Positions 11,732 through 21,421 of a stretch of 64,000 bases of DNA are shown piece after piece; the stretch's first letter is position 1, and every line of letters begins with the position of its first letter. The translations under genes and the position numbers were made by a program. This DNA comes from Telopea speciosissima (Eukaryota; Streptophyta; Magnoliopsida; Proteales; Proteaceae): contig NC_057921.1 of NCBI RefSeq assembly GCF_018873765.1, positions 25,889,784 to 25,953,783 on the forward strand, given 5' to 3'. The notes below the pieces were generated by a model that did no database searches, was not told where the DNA came from, and was given only the letters and a program-made list of their open reading frames with translations.

Positions 11732-12597
11732 ATAGTTTTTTTTCCCATTTAAGGAAGTACTTTTTTGTAGGCCATATTGCCACTCTGGAAGAGAATTCTT
11801 TTTCCCATTACTAGGACAAAGTTCTTTTTCCCACATAATAAGAACATGATTCCCAAATGTTTTATATTTAGCTAGAGCTCTATTAACAGAGCTAGTGTCA
11901 CTTAGAGATTGCATCATGGCATAAGGATCGGAGTCTAGTTCAAGTGCACATACGTGTGACACCTATCTCATTTTTGCCATTTACAAACGGAAGAAGGGTA
12001 TTAATGAAAACAAAAAGAACAAGTGGTTACCTGTCACATGTACGCTCATCTACACGTACGTGCAGATGATCCGGAGATCCTATCTGTTCGACTCAAGCAT
12101 GTCACTCTCGTAGACATAGAAAACGACAACCCGGGTTCTGTCCAATAGGTTATCTACATCTTTCCACCATGGCCCCAACAACTGCGATGATGCAAGACAC
12201 GTGGACGACTTAGATGGAAGGAGAATTTTGAACCTGATGTGAACACGACCTGCAGATTCCGCCATTTTTGCATCACAACTGCTGCGAAAGCGATTTCGAT
12301 ACCCCTCCCTTACGTCTCTCCTCTGTCATCACTACATTAAATCAATTAAAAATAAAAAATAAAAAAATAAAAAAAGAGAGAAAAATAAAAAATAAATAAT
12401 TTGTGAGGAAATTAAAGGCAGTTATGATTCCAGCATTCATTGTTCTCTGCTTTCTCTGTCGCATGATTTTTCACTTTTTGTTCACATTTCACTCTCACGT
12501 GTCTGTGTGATAGGTTCGAAGCTTCGAACCTTGAACGACCCGTAAATTTGAATATAAACCAATTCTCTCTCTCTCTCTCTCTCACAGTCTATGCTTT
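11732..12597. other. Unassigned low-copy-looking region with promoter-like features
   Basis: No gene is identified. A minus-strand ORF (12080-12265, MAESAGRVHIRFKILLPSK…) has unremarkable composition and no recognised domain. On the plus strand a CACGTG G-box lies near 12497, a perfect 20-bp palindrome (12512-12531) contains a GAAnnTTC heat-shock-type core, and a CT microsatellite (about 12565-12585) follows. That order resembles a plant promoter leading into a CT-rich 5' leader. It is cut off abruptly where the truncated Cop-A begins at about 12598. Confidence 0.3.
12512..12531. promoter_or_regulatory. Perfect 20-bp palindrome with GAAnnTTC core
   Basis: The two halves AGGTTCGAAG and CTTCGAACCT are exact reverse complements. 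The centre GAAGCTTC matches the minimal heat-shock element spacing. A CACGTG box lies about 10 bases upstream and a CT-rich leader about 35 bases downstream. A regulatory role is inferred from motif resemblance only. Confidence 0.25.
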
Positions 12598-13309
12598 TTA
12601 AGTGGATCCAGAAATCCAACTCTTGTGAGAGAGATAAATTAGTCGCCCTACTAACCTTTGATATCTCCCCTTGTCAACTGGTTCACCATCATTGCTCCGA
12701 AAAAGAGTATTGGCCTCAATACGAGTATCCGCAGGAGGACATCCCAACATGCCTGTTTCTGAAAGAAGATCTAGAGTATACTTGCGTTGAGATAAGAAGA
12801 GTCCCTTAAAGGAATGGGCTACTTCAATTCCAAGAAAGTAGCGAAGTATTCCCAGATCCTTGATCTCAAATTCCTTGGCCAAATAGGTCTTCAATTTGGA
12901 AATTTCAGTAGAGTTATTTCTAGTTACAACTATATCATCCACATAAACAATGAGAAGAGTAATAATGCTGCCCGTCCTTTTGATGAACAAAGTGTGATCT
13001 GCGTTGCTTTGTTTATAACCAAATGTCACCATTGCTTTCTGAAATCAGCCAAACCATGCACGAGGTGATTGTTTCAGACCAGACAAAGCCCGCTTGAGTT
13101 TTCAAACCTTGCCTTGAGTTGCAGCAGATGAAAATCCAGGTGGCACATCCATATAAACTTCCTCCTCCAATTCACCATGGAGGAAAGCATTTTTAACATC
13201 AAGCTGCTGTAGACTCCATCCAAGGTTCACAGCACAAGAAAGAATGACCCTGATGGTGTTCATCTTGGCAACAGGCGCAAAAGTCTCCAAATAATCTATC
13301 TCATATGTT
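12598..13309 (-). pseudogene. Cop-A pol, reverse-transcriptase end (truncated)
   Basis: Minus-strand frames encode a copia reverse transcriptase: [43 protein letters not shown], the catalytic YVDDIVV, then [17 protein letters not shown] and GRYQRLVGRLIYLSHK. The reading breaks at about 13100 and again at 13030. It stops after the LIYLSH motif with no RNase H domain and no 3' LTR, so this end of Cop-A has been deleted. Its 5' continuation lies on the far side of Cop-B, at 18952-19056. The reading frame runs straight across when Cop-B and one ATGTT duplication are left out. Confidence 0.85.
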
Positions 13310-13596
13310 AGTTGAGTTTCAGATTAGGGAAACAATGGAGAAGGAAGGAAGATGTTAGAGAAGAAGGAGACAAGAGAGGGAAGAAGAGAGAGTTACGGTT
13401 GAAAGTTGTGTGTCTTAGAGAGACTTCTCCAACCCACCTATATTGCTCAAATAGAATTATTAAAAGTATTACAATCACCTCCCTAGGGAGGTAAAAGGTA
13501 AAAAGACATAAAAAGTTAAAAATACATAATAAGGGAACTAGTTAGAAGTCTAGTTCCTGAACTACCCCTGATACATATTTACTATCAACTCTAACA
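13310..13596 (-). repeat. Cop-B 3' LTR
   Basis: It is 287 bp, matching the other LTR apart from four substitutions I can count. On the element's own strand it starts TGTTAGAGTTGATAG and ends CTGAAACTCAACT, so the 3' terminus is not the usual CA. The exact ATGTT duplication outside supports this border. Confidence 0.88.
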
Positions 13597-13700
13597 CTCC
13601 CCCTCAAGTGGAGAATATATATCATGCATTCCTGACTTGCTTAGAAGGATATTAAAGCGAGAAGAGCCAAGAGCTTTGGTGAGGATATCTCGCCAACCGA

Positions 13701-16346
13701 TCACCAGTCTTCACAAAGGAGTACAAATGCAGCCGAGTCTATCTTCTCCTTGATGAAGTGTCTATCAACCTCTATGTGCTTGGTTCGGTCATGTTGAAAA
13801 GGATTGTGGGCAATACTGATGGCTGCCTTGTTATCACAGTAGAGTCTCATAGGACCTTCAGTATCAAATCCCAGTTCCTGAACAAGTCTTCTCAACCATA
13901 TAAGTTCACAAACTCCATGGGCCATAGCTCTAAATTCTGCCTCTGCGCTGGATCTAGCTACAACATGCTGTTTTTTGCTTCTCCATGTAACCAAATTACC
14001 CCCTACAAAGGTGTAATAACCGGAAGTGGATCTCCTGTCTGTAATGGAGCCAGCCCAATCAGCATCGGTGAAACCTTTCACTTTCAAGTGGTTATGTCTG
14101 GCATACAACAATCCTTTCCCTGGAGAAGACTTCAAATATCTAAGAATGCGGTACACGGCATCCAAGTGGCCACTCTTGGGAGCATGCATGAATTGGCTCA
14201 CTACTCCCACTGCATAGGAGATATCTGGACTTGTCATGGCAAGATAGATAAGCTTCCCCACTAGCCTTTGGTACTTTCCCGCATCAACTAGAGAAGAACC
14301 ACAATCTTCTCCTAGTTTATGATTTTGCTCAATAGGAGAATTGGCTGGTTTGCAGCCCAACATTCCAGTCTCTGTCAACAAGTCAAGAACAAACTTCTGT
14401 TGACATATATTAATTCCTTTCTTGGTCCTTGATACTTCAATGGCTAAGAAATACTTCAGGGGACCCAAGTCTTTAATTTCAAACTGTCGTGCCAAGTAAC
14501 TCTTCAGGTTATCTATCTCAACTATATCATCTCCTGTGACCACAATATCATCAACGTAAACAATAAGGGCTGTAATGGTACCATGGCCCCTCTTAGTAAA
14601 GAGAGTATGATCAGCTTGGCTCTGGGAATATCCATTCTTCAGAACGGCCTGCCGAAAGCGCTCAAACCATGCCTTTGGTGACTGTTTGAGACCATATAAT
14701 GCCTTCTTGAGGAGACACACCTTCCCTTCAGCTGATGGCATTTTGAAGACTGGAGGAGTTTGCATATACACTTCCTCTTCCAAATCCCTATGGAGAAAGG
14801 CATTCTTCACATCCAACTGGTATAATGGCCATTCTTTATTGGTAGCCAATGACAAAAGAACTCTAATTGAGTTGTGTTTGGCAACCGGAGCAAATGTCTC
14901 CTGATAGTCAATTCCATAGACTTGACTGTATCCCTTAGCCACCAACCTTGCTTTGTATCTCTCAACACTCCCATCAGATTTGTACTTGATTGTGTAGACC
15001 CATCTGCATCCAACAGGGACACGTGCCTTAGGAAGATCCACCAGTTGCCAAGTACCATTCTTCTCAAGTGCCATCATTTCCTCAGATATAACTTGTCTCC
15101 ATTTTGGGTCAGACATAGCATCAATAACATTTTTGGGAGTAGAAGCAGCAGAAAGGGCAGTAACAAAGGCAAGACCTATAGGAGAAAAAGCATCATAGGA
15201 AACAAACTGGGCTATAGGATTAGTACAAGCTCTTTTCCCTTTGCGAACAACAATAGGGAGGTCTAAATTACATAAAGAAGGAGAAGGGAGATCACCTGAG
15301 TTAGAAGAGTGGATCTCAGGTTGTGGATCTGGATCCAAAGAGGACTCTTGGTAGGTCTTCTTTCGTTCATTATGCAAGCCTTCACCTTTTCTGTATGTAA
15401 TGTGGTAATCTTTCTCCTTACTAGGACCACTGGCAGTTCTGTCAACCACCGAATCAGTATGCACATCATCCAGATTCACAGACTTCCCAATGTCAAACAT
15501 AAAGGGAGAGATAGGTAGTGGGTAATGGAGAGAATCAGCAGCCTGTTCATTCCCACAATTCTCCCCCTGAAGAGGATGCTGAGATGGGGCAAAAAAAGGA
15601 ACAGATTCAAGGAAGGTGACATCTTTAGAGGTGAAGCACTGGCGAGAAGAAGCATGGTAGCACCGGTAACCTTTAGAAGTAGAAGAGTAGCCAAGAAAAA
15701 GACACTTGAGGGCTTTGGGATCAAGTTTTGTGCGATGTGATTTGTTAACATGCACATAACAAACACAGCCAAAGATTTTAGGAGGAAGAGAGAAAGTAGA
15801 AACCTGTGGAGATAAGATGTCTAAGGGAGATTTGAAACCAAGAAGTTTGGTTGGCATGCGATTGATGAGGAAAGAAGCAGTGAGAAGAGCAGCCGACCAA
15901 AAAGTCTTGGGAACATGCATGCCAAACAAGAGACTACGGGTGACCTCCAATAAATGGTGATTTTTCCTCTCAGCAACCCCATTTTGTTGGGGTGTGTCAA
16001 CACACGCTAATTGATGGAGAATGCCATTCTTAGTAAAGAAAGCTTGGAGACCACTAAACATATATTCTCCCCCTTTATCAGACCGGACAACTTTGATACG
16101 AGTATCAAACTGAGTAAGGATCATTTGATAAAAATTCTGAAATGCCTCACAAACATCACTCTTATTTTTCAGAAGAACAGTCCAAGTGGCACGAGAAAAA
16201 TCATCAACAAAAGAGACAAAGTAACGAAAGCCAAATAAAGAAGTAGTGGGAGAAGGTCCCCAAACATCAGTATGTATAATATGGAAAGGAGCAGCAGTTC
16301 TATTACCATGATATAGATAAGAGGAGCGACAATGTTTGGCCAACAT
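13701..16346 (-). CDS. Cop-B pol: integrase, reverse transcriptase and RNase H
   Basis: An open frame of 881 codons encodes most of a copia polyprotein. The integrase core comes first with catalytic residues D27 (HTDVWGP), D90 (RSDKGGEY) and E126 (QNGVAERKN), giving the expected DD35E spacing. The RT follows: [37 protein letters not shown] and the catalytic YVDD at about residue 597. RNase H is last, with [20 protein letters not shown] and [14 protein letters not shown]. The enzymes would copy element RNA into DNA and integrate it. The frame is open over this whole length, but a frameshift just upstream (about 16350-16360, at the integrase zinc-binding region) separates it from gag, so a normal full polyprotein cannot be made. 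The listed start Met lies inside the integrase zinc-binding segment and is not a true start. Confidence 0.85.
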   Translation of the reverse strand: MLAKHCRSSYLYHGNRTAAPFHIIHTDVWGPSPTTSLFGFRYFVSFVDDFSRATWTVLLKNKSDVCEAFQNFYQMILTQFDTRIKVVRSDKGGEYMFSGLQAFFTKNGILHQLACVDTPQQNGVAERKNHHLLEVTRSLLFGMHVPKTFWSAALLTASFLINRMPTKLLGFKSPLDILSPQVSTFSLPPKIFGCVCYVHVNKSHRTKLDPKALKCLFLGYSSTSKGYRCYHASSRQCFTSKDVTFLESVPFFAPSQHPLQGENCGNEQAADSLHYPLPISPFMFDIGKSVNLDDVHTDSVVDRTASGPSKEKDYHITYRKGEGLHNERKKTYQESSLDPDPQPEIHSSNSGDLPSPSLCNLDLPIVVRKGKRACTNPIAQFVSYDAFSPIGLAFVTALSAASTPKNVIDAMSDPKWRQVISEEMMALEKNGTWQLVDLPKARVPVGCRWVYTIKYKSDGSVERYKARLVAKGYSQVYGIDYQETFAPVAKHNSIRVLLSLATNKEWPLYQLDVKNAFLHRDLEEEVYMQTPPVFKMPSAEGKVCLLKKALYGLKQSPKAWFERFRQAVLKNGYSQSQADHTLFTKRGHGTITALIVYVDDIVVTGDDIVEIDNLKSYLARQFEIKDLGPLKYFLAIEVSRTKKGINICQQKFVLDLLTETGMLGCKPANSPIEQNHKLGEDCGSSLVDAGKYQRLVGKLIYLAMTSPDISYAVGVVSQFMHAPKSGHLDAVYRILRYLKSSPGKGLLYARHNHLKVKGFTDADWAGSITDRRSTSGYYTFVGGNLVTWRSKKQHVVARSSAEAEFRAMAHGVCELIWLRRLVQELGFDTEGPMRLYCDNKAAISIAHNPFQHDRTKHIEVDRHFIKEKIDSAAFVLLCEDW

Positions 16347-16358
16347 ACATGGTTCACA

Positions 16359-16742
16359 TTAAAAAACATGGGAAGATGCAACAGAAGAAAATAAGTGAGG
16401 TAAATGTTTCCTCATTACAACAAAAGATGGATGGCCTAGATGCCGATGCCATAACATAACAGACTCCGCTGAACTACTATCATCACGTCCATACACATAG
16501 GACTGAGCTGTGGGTACACTAGGATAAAAAAGGTAAAGGCCTTTCTCCTCACGTCCGCTACCAATAATCCTCTTCGTCACCAAATCCTGAAAGAGACAGT
16601 GAGAAGGAAAAAAGGTGACACAACAGTTGAGGGATTTAGTCAAGTGACTTACAAATAAAAGGTTAACAGCAAGGTTAGGAACATGAAGAACTGAGGTAAG
16701 GGAAATAAAGGAGGTAACAGGGATACTACCTTTACCAGATAT
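16359..16742 (-). pseudogene. Cop-B protease-integrase linker (broken)
   Basis: The minus strand encodes the linker after the protease ([32 protein letters not shown]) and the integrase HHCC start (LWHRHLGHPSF). A stop near 16743 separates it from gag-protease, and a one-base frameshift near 16350 separates it from the integrase core. Confidence 0.7.
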
Positions 16743-17975
16743 CTAGGAAAGGGATCCATCAGCTATCCTGACTTTATCCTTACCAGAGCAAATGGTATAG
16801 GAATCAAAAGTAGAGGACATACCAGTCATGTGGTCAGTGGCACCAGAGTTAATGACCCAAGACTGGGCTGCAGTAGAGGCTGTAGCGGAGACCTGCAAGG
16901 CTGAGGACGAAGATGAGCTGGCCACGGTAGATGCAGGAGATGTGCTCAACTGGGCTATAATCCGGCGGACTGTGTCAAGCAAGATAGGATCATCCTGTGG
17001 AGCATCTGCCTCAGTCGTCACGGAGTGAGCTCGAGCTCCCCCTCTACGACCACCATGACTACGTGTGCTAAGGGGGCGACCATGAAGGGACCAACACCTA
17101 TCCTTGGTGTGCCCAGTTCTCCCACAGTGATCACATTTAAACCTGTCTCTCCCAACTCCACTGGCACCAATTGTCTCTACTACACTGGCTGCCTCACGAT
17201 TGGGCCCTTGGCCTCTACTACCCCCACGGGTGTCTCGAAAAGAACTGGAATTGAGAGCTGACTTGTCATGAGATGATGCTGATGTGGAGTCCATAGTGAC
17301 ACGGCGAGTCTCCTCACTCTGTAGGTAACTACAGACCTCACTAAGAGATGGAAGAGGAGATCGGCCTAAGAGTTGGAGCCGGATGGGTTCATAGTCTGGG
17401 TTCAGACCACCAAGTAAAGTGAACACCCGCTCCCTTTCAAAGGTCTGATACACCTTCGCTTCATCCGCTGGGTTAGTCAAATGGAGGTCCTGGTAGTGGT
17501 CATATTCTTCCAAAAGACTAAGGAAGGCATTATAGTACTCAGAGATAGTTCTGTCCCCTTGCCTCATGGAATGAATCTTTTGGTGCAGCTGATACACTTT
17601 GGCAGAGTCACCCACTCTGTCATAGGCCTGAGAGACACTATCCCAGATGGCCTTGGCAGTCTCCTTTCTTATAAATCTTCTCCCAATCTCAGGCTTCATG
17701 GAGAAGATCAACCATGTCATGACTGTAGAGTTCTCAGTCTCCCATTTCTCATAAGTAGGTGCATTCGGCTCTGGAGGCTTGATAGCACCTGTGATGTACC
17801 CAAGCTTCCCTTTGCTCCTAAGGGAAAGCTTCACGGAATGTGACCAGTCCAAGTAATTTGTCTCATCAAGTTTCACAAAGGAAAGCTGAAACTATGTGCT
17901 TTCATAGGCAAATTGAGGAGAAGGGACAGGCTGTGATTCAGCTATACCAGGTCCCGAAATCTCAGAATCAGACAT
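16743..17975 (-). pseudogene. Cop-B gag and protease (one in-frame stop; protease Asp to Asn)
   Basis: The likely start is the ATG at 17975 (MSDSEISGPG…). A TAG stop at 17894-17892 interrupts the first 30 codons, after which 377 codons are open. The capsid region ([58 protein letters not shown]) is of the UBN2/retrotrans_gag type. It is followed by a zinc knuckle [14 protein letters not shown] with intact CCHC spacing. The protease site reads [12 protein letters not shown], whereas the copia family has DSGA; the Asn should abolish aspartic-protease activity. The same Asn occurs in Cop-E, so it may characterise the family. Confidence 0.8.
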
Positions 17976-18664
17976 TGTTCAAGTGGGGAGTACACACTCT
18001 ACCCAAATAATAAAAAAAAACTTCCAAACAGGTCTGACAACACAGAACCAGTAAGTAAAGGCTGCCTGTAGAGGCTCAAGTAAAGGAAAAAACAAGAAAA
18101 AGGGGCTTCACCCTAGCATTCACCAAGAAATAACATATCTGAAATAATCTCAAGGCCCTCACACAGGCTGATGTTAAACATTTCTCAGCAAAGGCAGCAA
18201 TACATAGCAGTCCAGAAACAAGAGGAGCGGAGAAATTGCAGTCCCGATATTACCTCAGGCGTAAACAGAGATTCCACGAAAGAGAGTACCGCTGCAAGCA
18301 AGAGTGGAAGATTGAAACCAAGGCCAGATGGGATGAAAAGAACACCCTTGGGCGATTCTATGGAGCCATTCTAAGGCTGAAACCAAGGCCGAGAGAGAGA
18401 GAACCAGGGGCTCGAACTTGAAGTGCGGTAAGATTGCGAGTGATGGAATGGCTTCAAAACTTCATAATAGCTTCTACCAAGCTCAAAGAACACCTCCAAA
18501 CAGCTGAGTAGGTTATTTCCAACCTATTTCATACTTCTATACCACAGATTTTTTACATTGGTAGCTTCTCTTTGAAACCCTTTGAATCCTAGGATTCCAA
18601 AGAGAAGAAAAGAATAGAGAAGAGCAACCAAATACGACTCTCAAACCAACCTGCTCTGATACCA

Positions 18665-18951
18665 AGTTGAGTTTCAGATTAGGGAAACAATGGAGAAGGA
18701 AGGAAGATGTTAGAGAAGAAGGAGACAAGAGAGGGAAGAAGAGAGAGTTACGGTTGAAAGTTGTGTGTCTTAGAGAGACTTATCCAACCCACCTATATTG
18801 CTCAAATAGAATTACTAAAAGTATTACAATCACCTCCCTAAGGAGGTAAAAGGTAAAAAGACATAAAAAGTTAAAAATACATAATAAGGGAACTAGTTAG
18901 TAGTCTAGTTCCTGAACTACCCCTGATACATATTTACTATCAACTCTAACA
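18665..18951 (-). repeat. Cop-B 5' LTR
   Basis: It is 287 bp. The primer-binding site lies immediately inside it: on the plus strand CTCTGATACCA, about 18655-18665. The target duplication ATGTT lies outside at 18952-18956. Confidence 0.88.
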
Positions 18952-19056
18952 ATGTTTGGGTAAAGCTGCGAGCAACTAATCTTGCTTTAAAGCGGTCAAC
19001 TGTTCCATCATCTTTCTGTTTAGCCACAAAGACCCATTTGCAACCACCGGTCCGAT
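18952..19056 (-). pseudogene. Cop-A pol fragment between Cop-B and Cop-C
   Basis: This short minus-strand piece encodes GGCKWVFVAKQKDDGTVDRF followed by KARLVARSFTQT, the standard start of the copia RT domain. It connects the Cop-A pieces at 24198-27190 and 12598-13309. The left target duplication of Cop-C, GGTCC (19049-19053), lies in it and is followed by three extra bases before the Cop-C LTR. Confidence 0.85.
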
Positions 19057-19269
19057 TGTAATATAGGTTCAGGGGTAATATTGTCCTTGTACCTATAGTG
19101 TCTAGGTTCATTATGCACATGTTAAATGTGTTAGGTGTGGTAGGTGTGGTAAGTAAGGATTATGGTAGGTAAGGATTGAGTAAATCATTCCAAATTTGTA
19201 ATATTCTGAAGTTATAAATAAAGGCTTAGCCTCTGTCTCATAGACAAGCCAGATTCACAGATTTCTACA
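19057..19269 (+). repeat. Cop-C 5' LTR
   Basis: It is 213 bp, followed at once by the primer site TGGTATCAGAGCC. It holds GTTAGGTGTGGTAGGTGTGG-type short direct repeats. The 3' LTR has lost about 25 bp in this stretch, consistent with slippage between the repeats. Confidence 0.88.
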
Positions 19270-19630
19270 TGGTATCAGAGCCATAATCCAAGAATATGGG
19301 ACCTAAAGTTCTTTCTGTTTTTTTCTTTCTCTTCCTGTCGTGATCTACCGCTAGCAGCACCACCGCCCTCCACTACTTTTGTCAGCAGCACCACCACCCT
19401 CCGCCAGCCTCCGCCAACCCTCACACCCTTCCGCCACTCTCCTGCGACCTCTCTCTTCTTTCTTCCTTCTCGCGGGAGCTTTTCCCAGCCTTGCCGATCT
19501 ATTTTTGCACCCCTTGGTGGTGAGTTGACTCCCACCAAGGGCCTTTTTTCCTGCAGAATTTTAAGATCGATGCAGTAAATTTTTTGCATATTTTTTTGGG
19601 TTATTGACAACTCATCTTCGACGAGCAACA

Positions 19631-21421
19631 ATGCCTGACACTTCTGAGATCACTTCAGCCTCTTCTGGCCTCGACGGCACGTCACAGAGTGATTTTGTTC
19701 CATTTTCAGCCAACCCTATTAAATTAAATGGGGCCAATTACCTGCTATGGTCTCGTTCTTGTTTGTTTGCTATCGGTTCCAGTGGTCTCTCTGGCTACAT
19801 CACCGGAACCTCTGTCAGGCCTACTGAAACTGGAGCTGCGCAAGATAGGTGGGTGAATTTTAATTTTTTGGTTATGTCGTATCTGGTCAACTCCATGGAC
19901 CAAGAGATTGCCGAACGCTACCTTTTACTTGATCCGGCTGGCAAGATCTGGAGGACAGCCCATGACACCTACTCTCAAGTGGGCAATGCTGCCCAGTGTT
20001 ATGAACTTCGTCAGAAACTCCACTCTGCCAAGCAATTAGAGCTGACCCTCTCTCAGTATTACAATAAAATGTGCATGATGCGGCAGCAGCTTGATTTTTT
20101 GGGGACCTTCACTGCCACTTGTGATGTTGACACCACTGCTTTCCGGAAGTGGGAAGATGGCTGACGGGTGTTTGATTTTTTGGTTGGTCTCAACATTGAA
20201 TTTGATCAGATCCGGGCCAATATTCTGAATCGTGATCCCCTACCAACTCTTGAGCAGGCCTATGCGATTCTTGCAGCCGAAGATACTCGCCAGACAGCCA
20301 TGATTACTCCTGTCACTCAGGAACGATCGGCCCTACTTTCTAGTTCTCAGCCTACTTCTCGTGGTAATTCTTCCCGTAGTTCTGGTGTTACTAGTGATTG
20401 CCCTCCTATTAAATGTGATCACCATGGGAAGGAATGGCATACCAAGGATCATTGCTGGAAGCTTCATGGTGGCCCTGTAGATACCAGTGGGTGTGGGAGG
20501 GGTGGCTCTAATCGATCCAATAATGCCCGGGCAAACCAGGCAACTACTGATTTGTCTCTTTCCCAAGTGGTTAAAGAACTTCAGCATCTCCGGACTATGA
20601 TGACTTGGCTGGACACCTCTTCTTCCTGGCCTCCTTCTTTGGCTACTTCTGCTGTTTCCTTGCCATCAGATTCCTCTACACCTCACTCTTCAGGTATTTC
20701 ATTTGGTGGGAATTGCACCTCGATCATACCTAACTCTTGGATTATTGACTCTGGTGCAACCGATCATATGACAGATTCTTCCACCCTTTTCTTCAATTAT
20801 TCTCCTTTATCTGATCATAATAAAGTTAGGGTTGCTGATGGATCTCTCTCGCCAATTTCTGGCAAGGGGTCTGTTCAATCCACTCCATCTCTTTGTCTTT
20901 CCTCTGTGTTGCATGTTCCTAAATTCTCTACTAATTTATTATCCATTAGTACTTTAACTAGGGACTTAAACTGCAACGTAATTTTTTTCCCCAATCATTG
21001 TTTATTCCAGGACTTGGAAACGGGTCGTACGATTGCATGTGGTAAGGTGGTTGGTGGTTTATGTGTGCTTGACAGTTCGCCGACAGCTTTGACTTCTCAT
21101 CCGTCCTCTTCTGCTTCTACATCTGCGTTACTGGAATTAAATAAGTGGCACCGCCGTTTGGGGCACCCACCATTGCAAGTTTTATCTACTTTATTTCTTA
21201 GCTTATTTAAGCAATGTAATCCTAATAATTTTTCATGCGATGCTTGCACTTTAGCAAAGCAAACTCGGAATGTGTACCCTATTTCTGACAAAAGAAGTAT
21301 GACACCATTTGGATTAATCATTCTGATGTGTGGGGACCAGCCTGACGTGTTTCTACCTCTGGTTTTAGATGGTTTGTTACATTTTTTGATTGTTTTAGTC
21401 GCGCCACATGGGTATATTTGA
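19631..21421 (+). pseudogene. Cop-C gag, protease and integrase start (interrupted)
   Basis: The frame starts MPDTSEITSASSG… and encodes capsid (LNGANYLLWSRSC, NAAQCYELRQKLHS, LTLSQYYNKMC). A TGA stop after RKWEDG at 20161-20163 interrupts it. The next frame continues FDFLVGLNIEFDQIR, then a damaged zinc knuckle (CDHHGKEWHTKDHC, second Cys replaced by His), the protease site IDSGATDHMTD and the integrase HHCC region ([19 protein letters not shown]). It shifts frame near 21310, just before the integrase core. Damage to the knuckle and the stop codon show that gag is no longer functional. Confidence 0.8.

Larger units (their letters stand above)
13310..18951 (-). mobile_element. Cop-B: near-complete Ty1/copia retrotransposon
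   Basis: The element is bounded by two 287-bp LTRs (13310-13596 and 18665-18951) and by 5-bp target duplications ATGTT (13305-13309 and 18952-18956). On the coding (minus) strand the primer site, resembling TTGGTATCAGAGCAGG, directly follows the 5' LTR at about 18650-18665. A polypurine tract, CTTGAGGGGGAG, directly precedes the 3' LTR. Gag, protease, integrase, RT and RNase H occur in copia order. I count four substitutions between the LTRs, so insertion was recent relative to its host Cop-A. Coding is interrupted by a few stops and a frameshift. The protease active-site Asp is replaced by Asn, a change also seen in Cop-E. Confidence 0.92.

Noticed and set aside
12080..12265. Small gene MAESAGRVHIRFKILLP on the minus strand
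   Set aside because: Sixty-one codons without a recognised domain; length is within chance expectation.
13312..13494. Plus-strand ORF starting [15 protein letters not shown], present twice (also near 18667)
   Set aside because: It lies wholly within the Cop-B LTRs and is duplicated because the LTRs are; there is no independent support.
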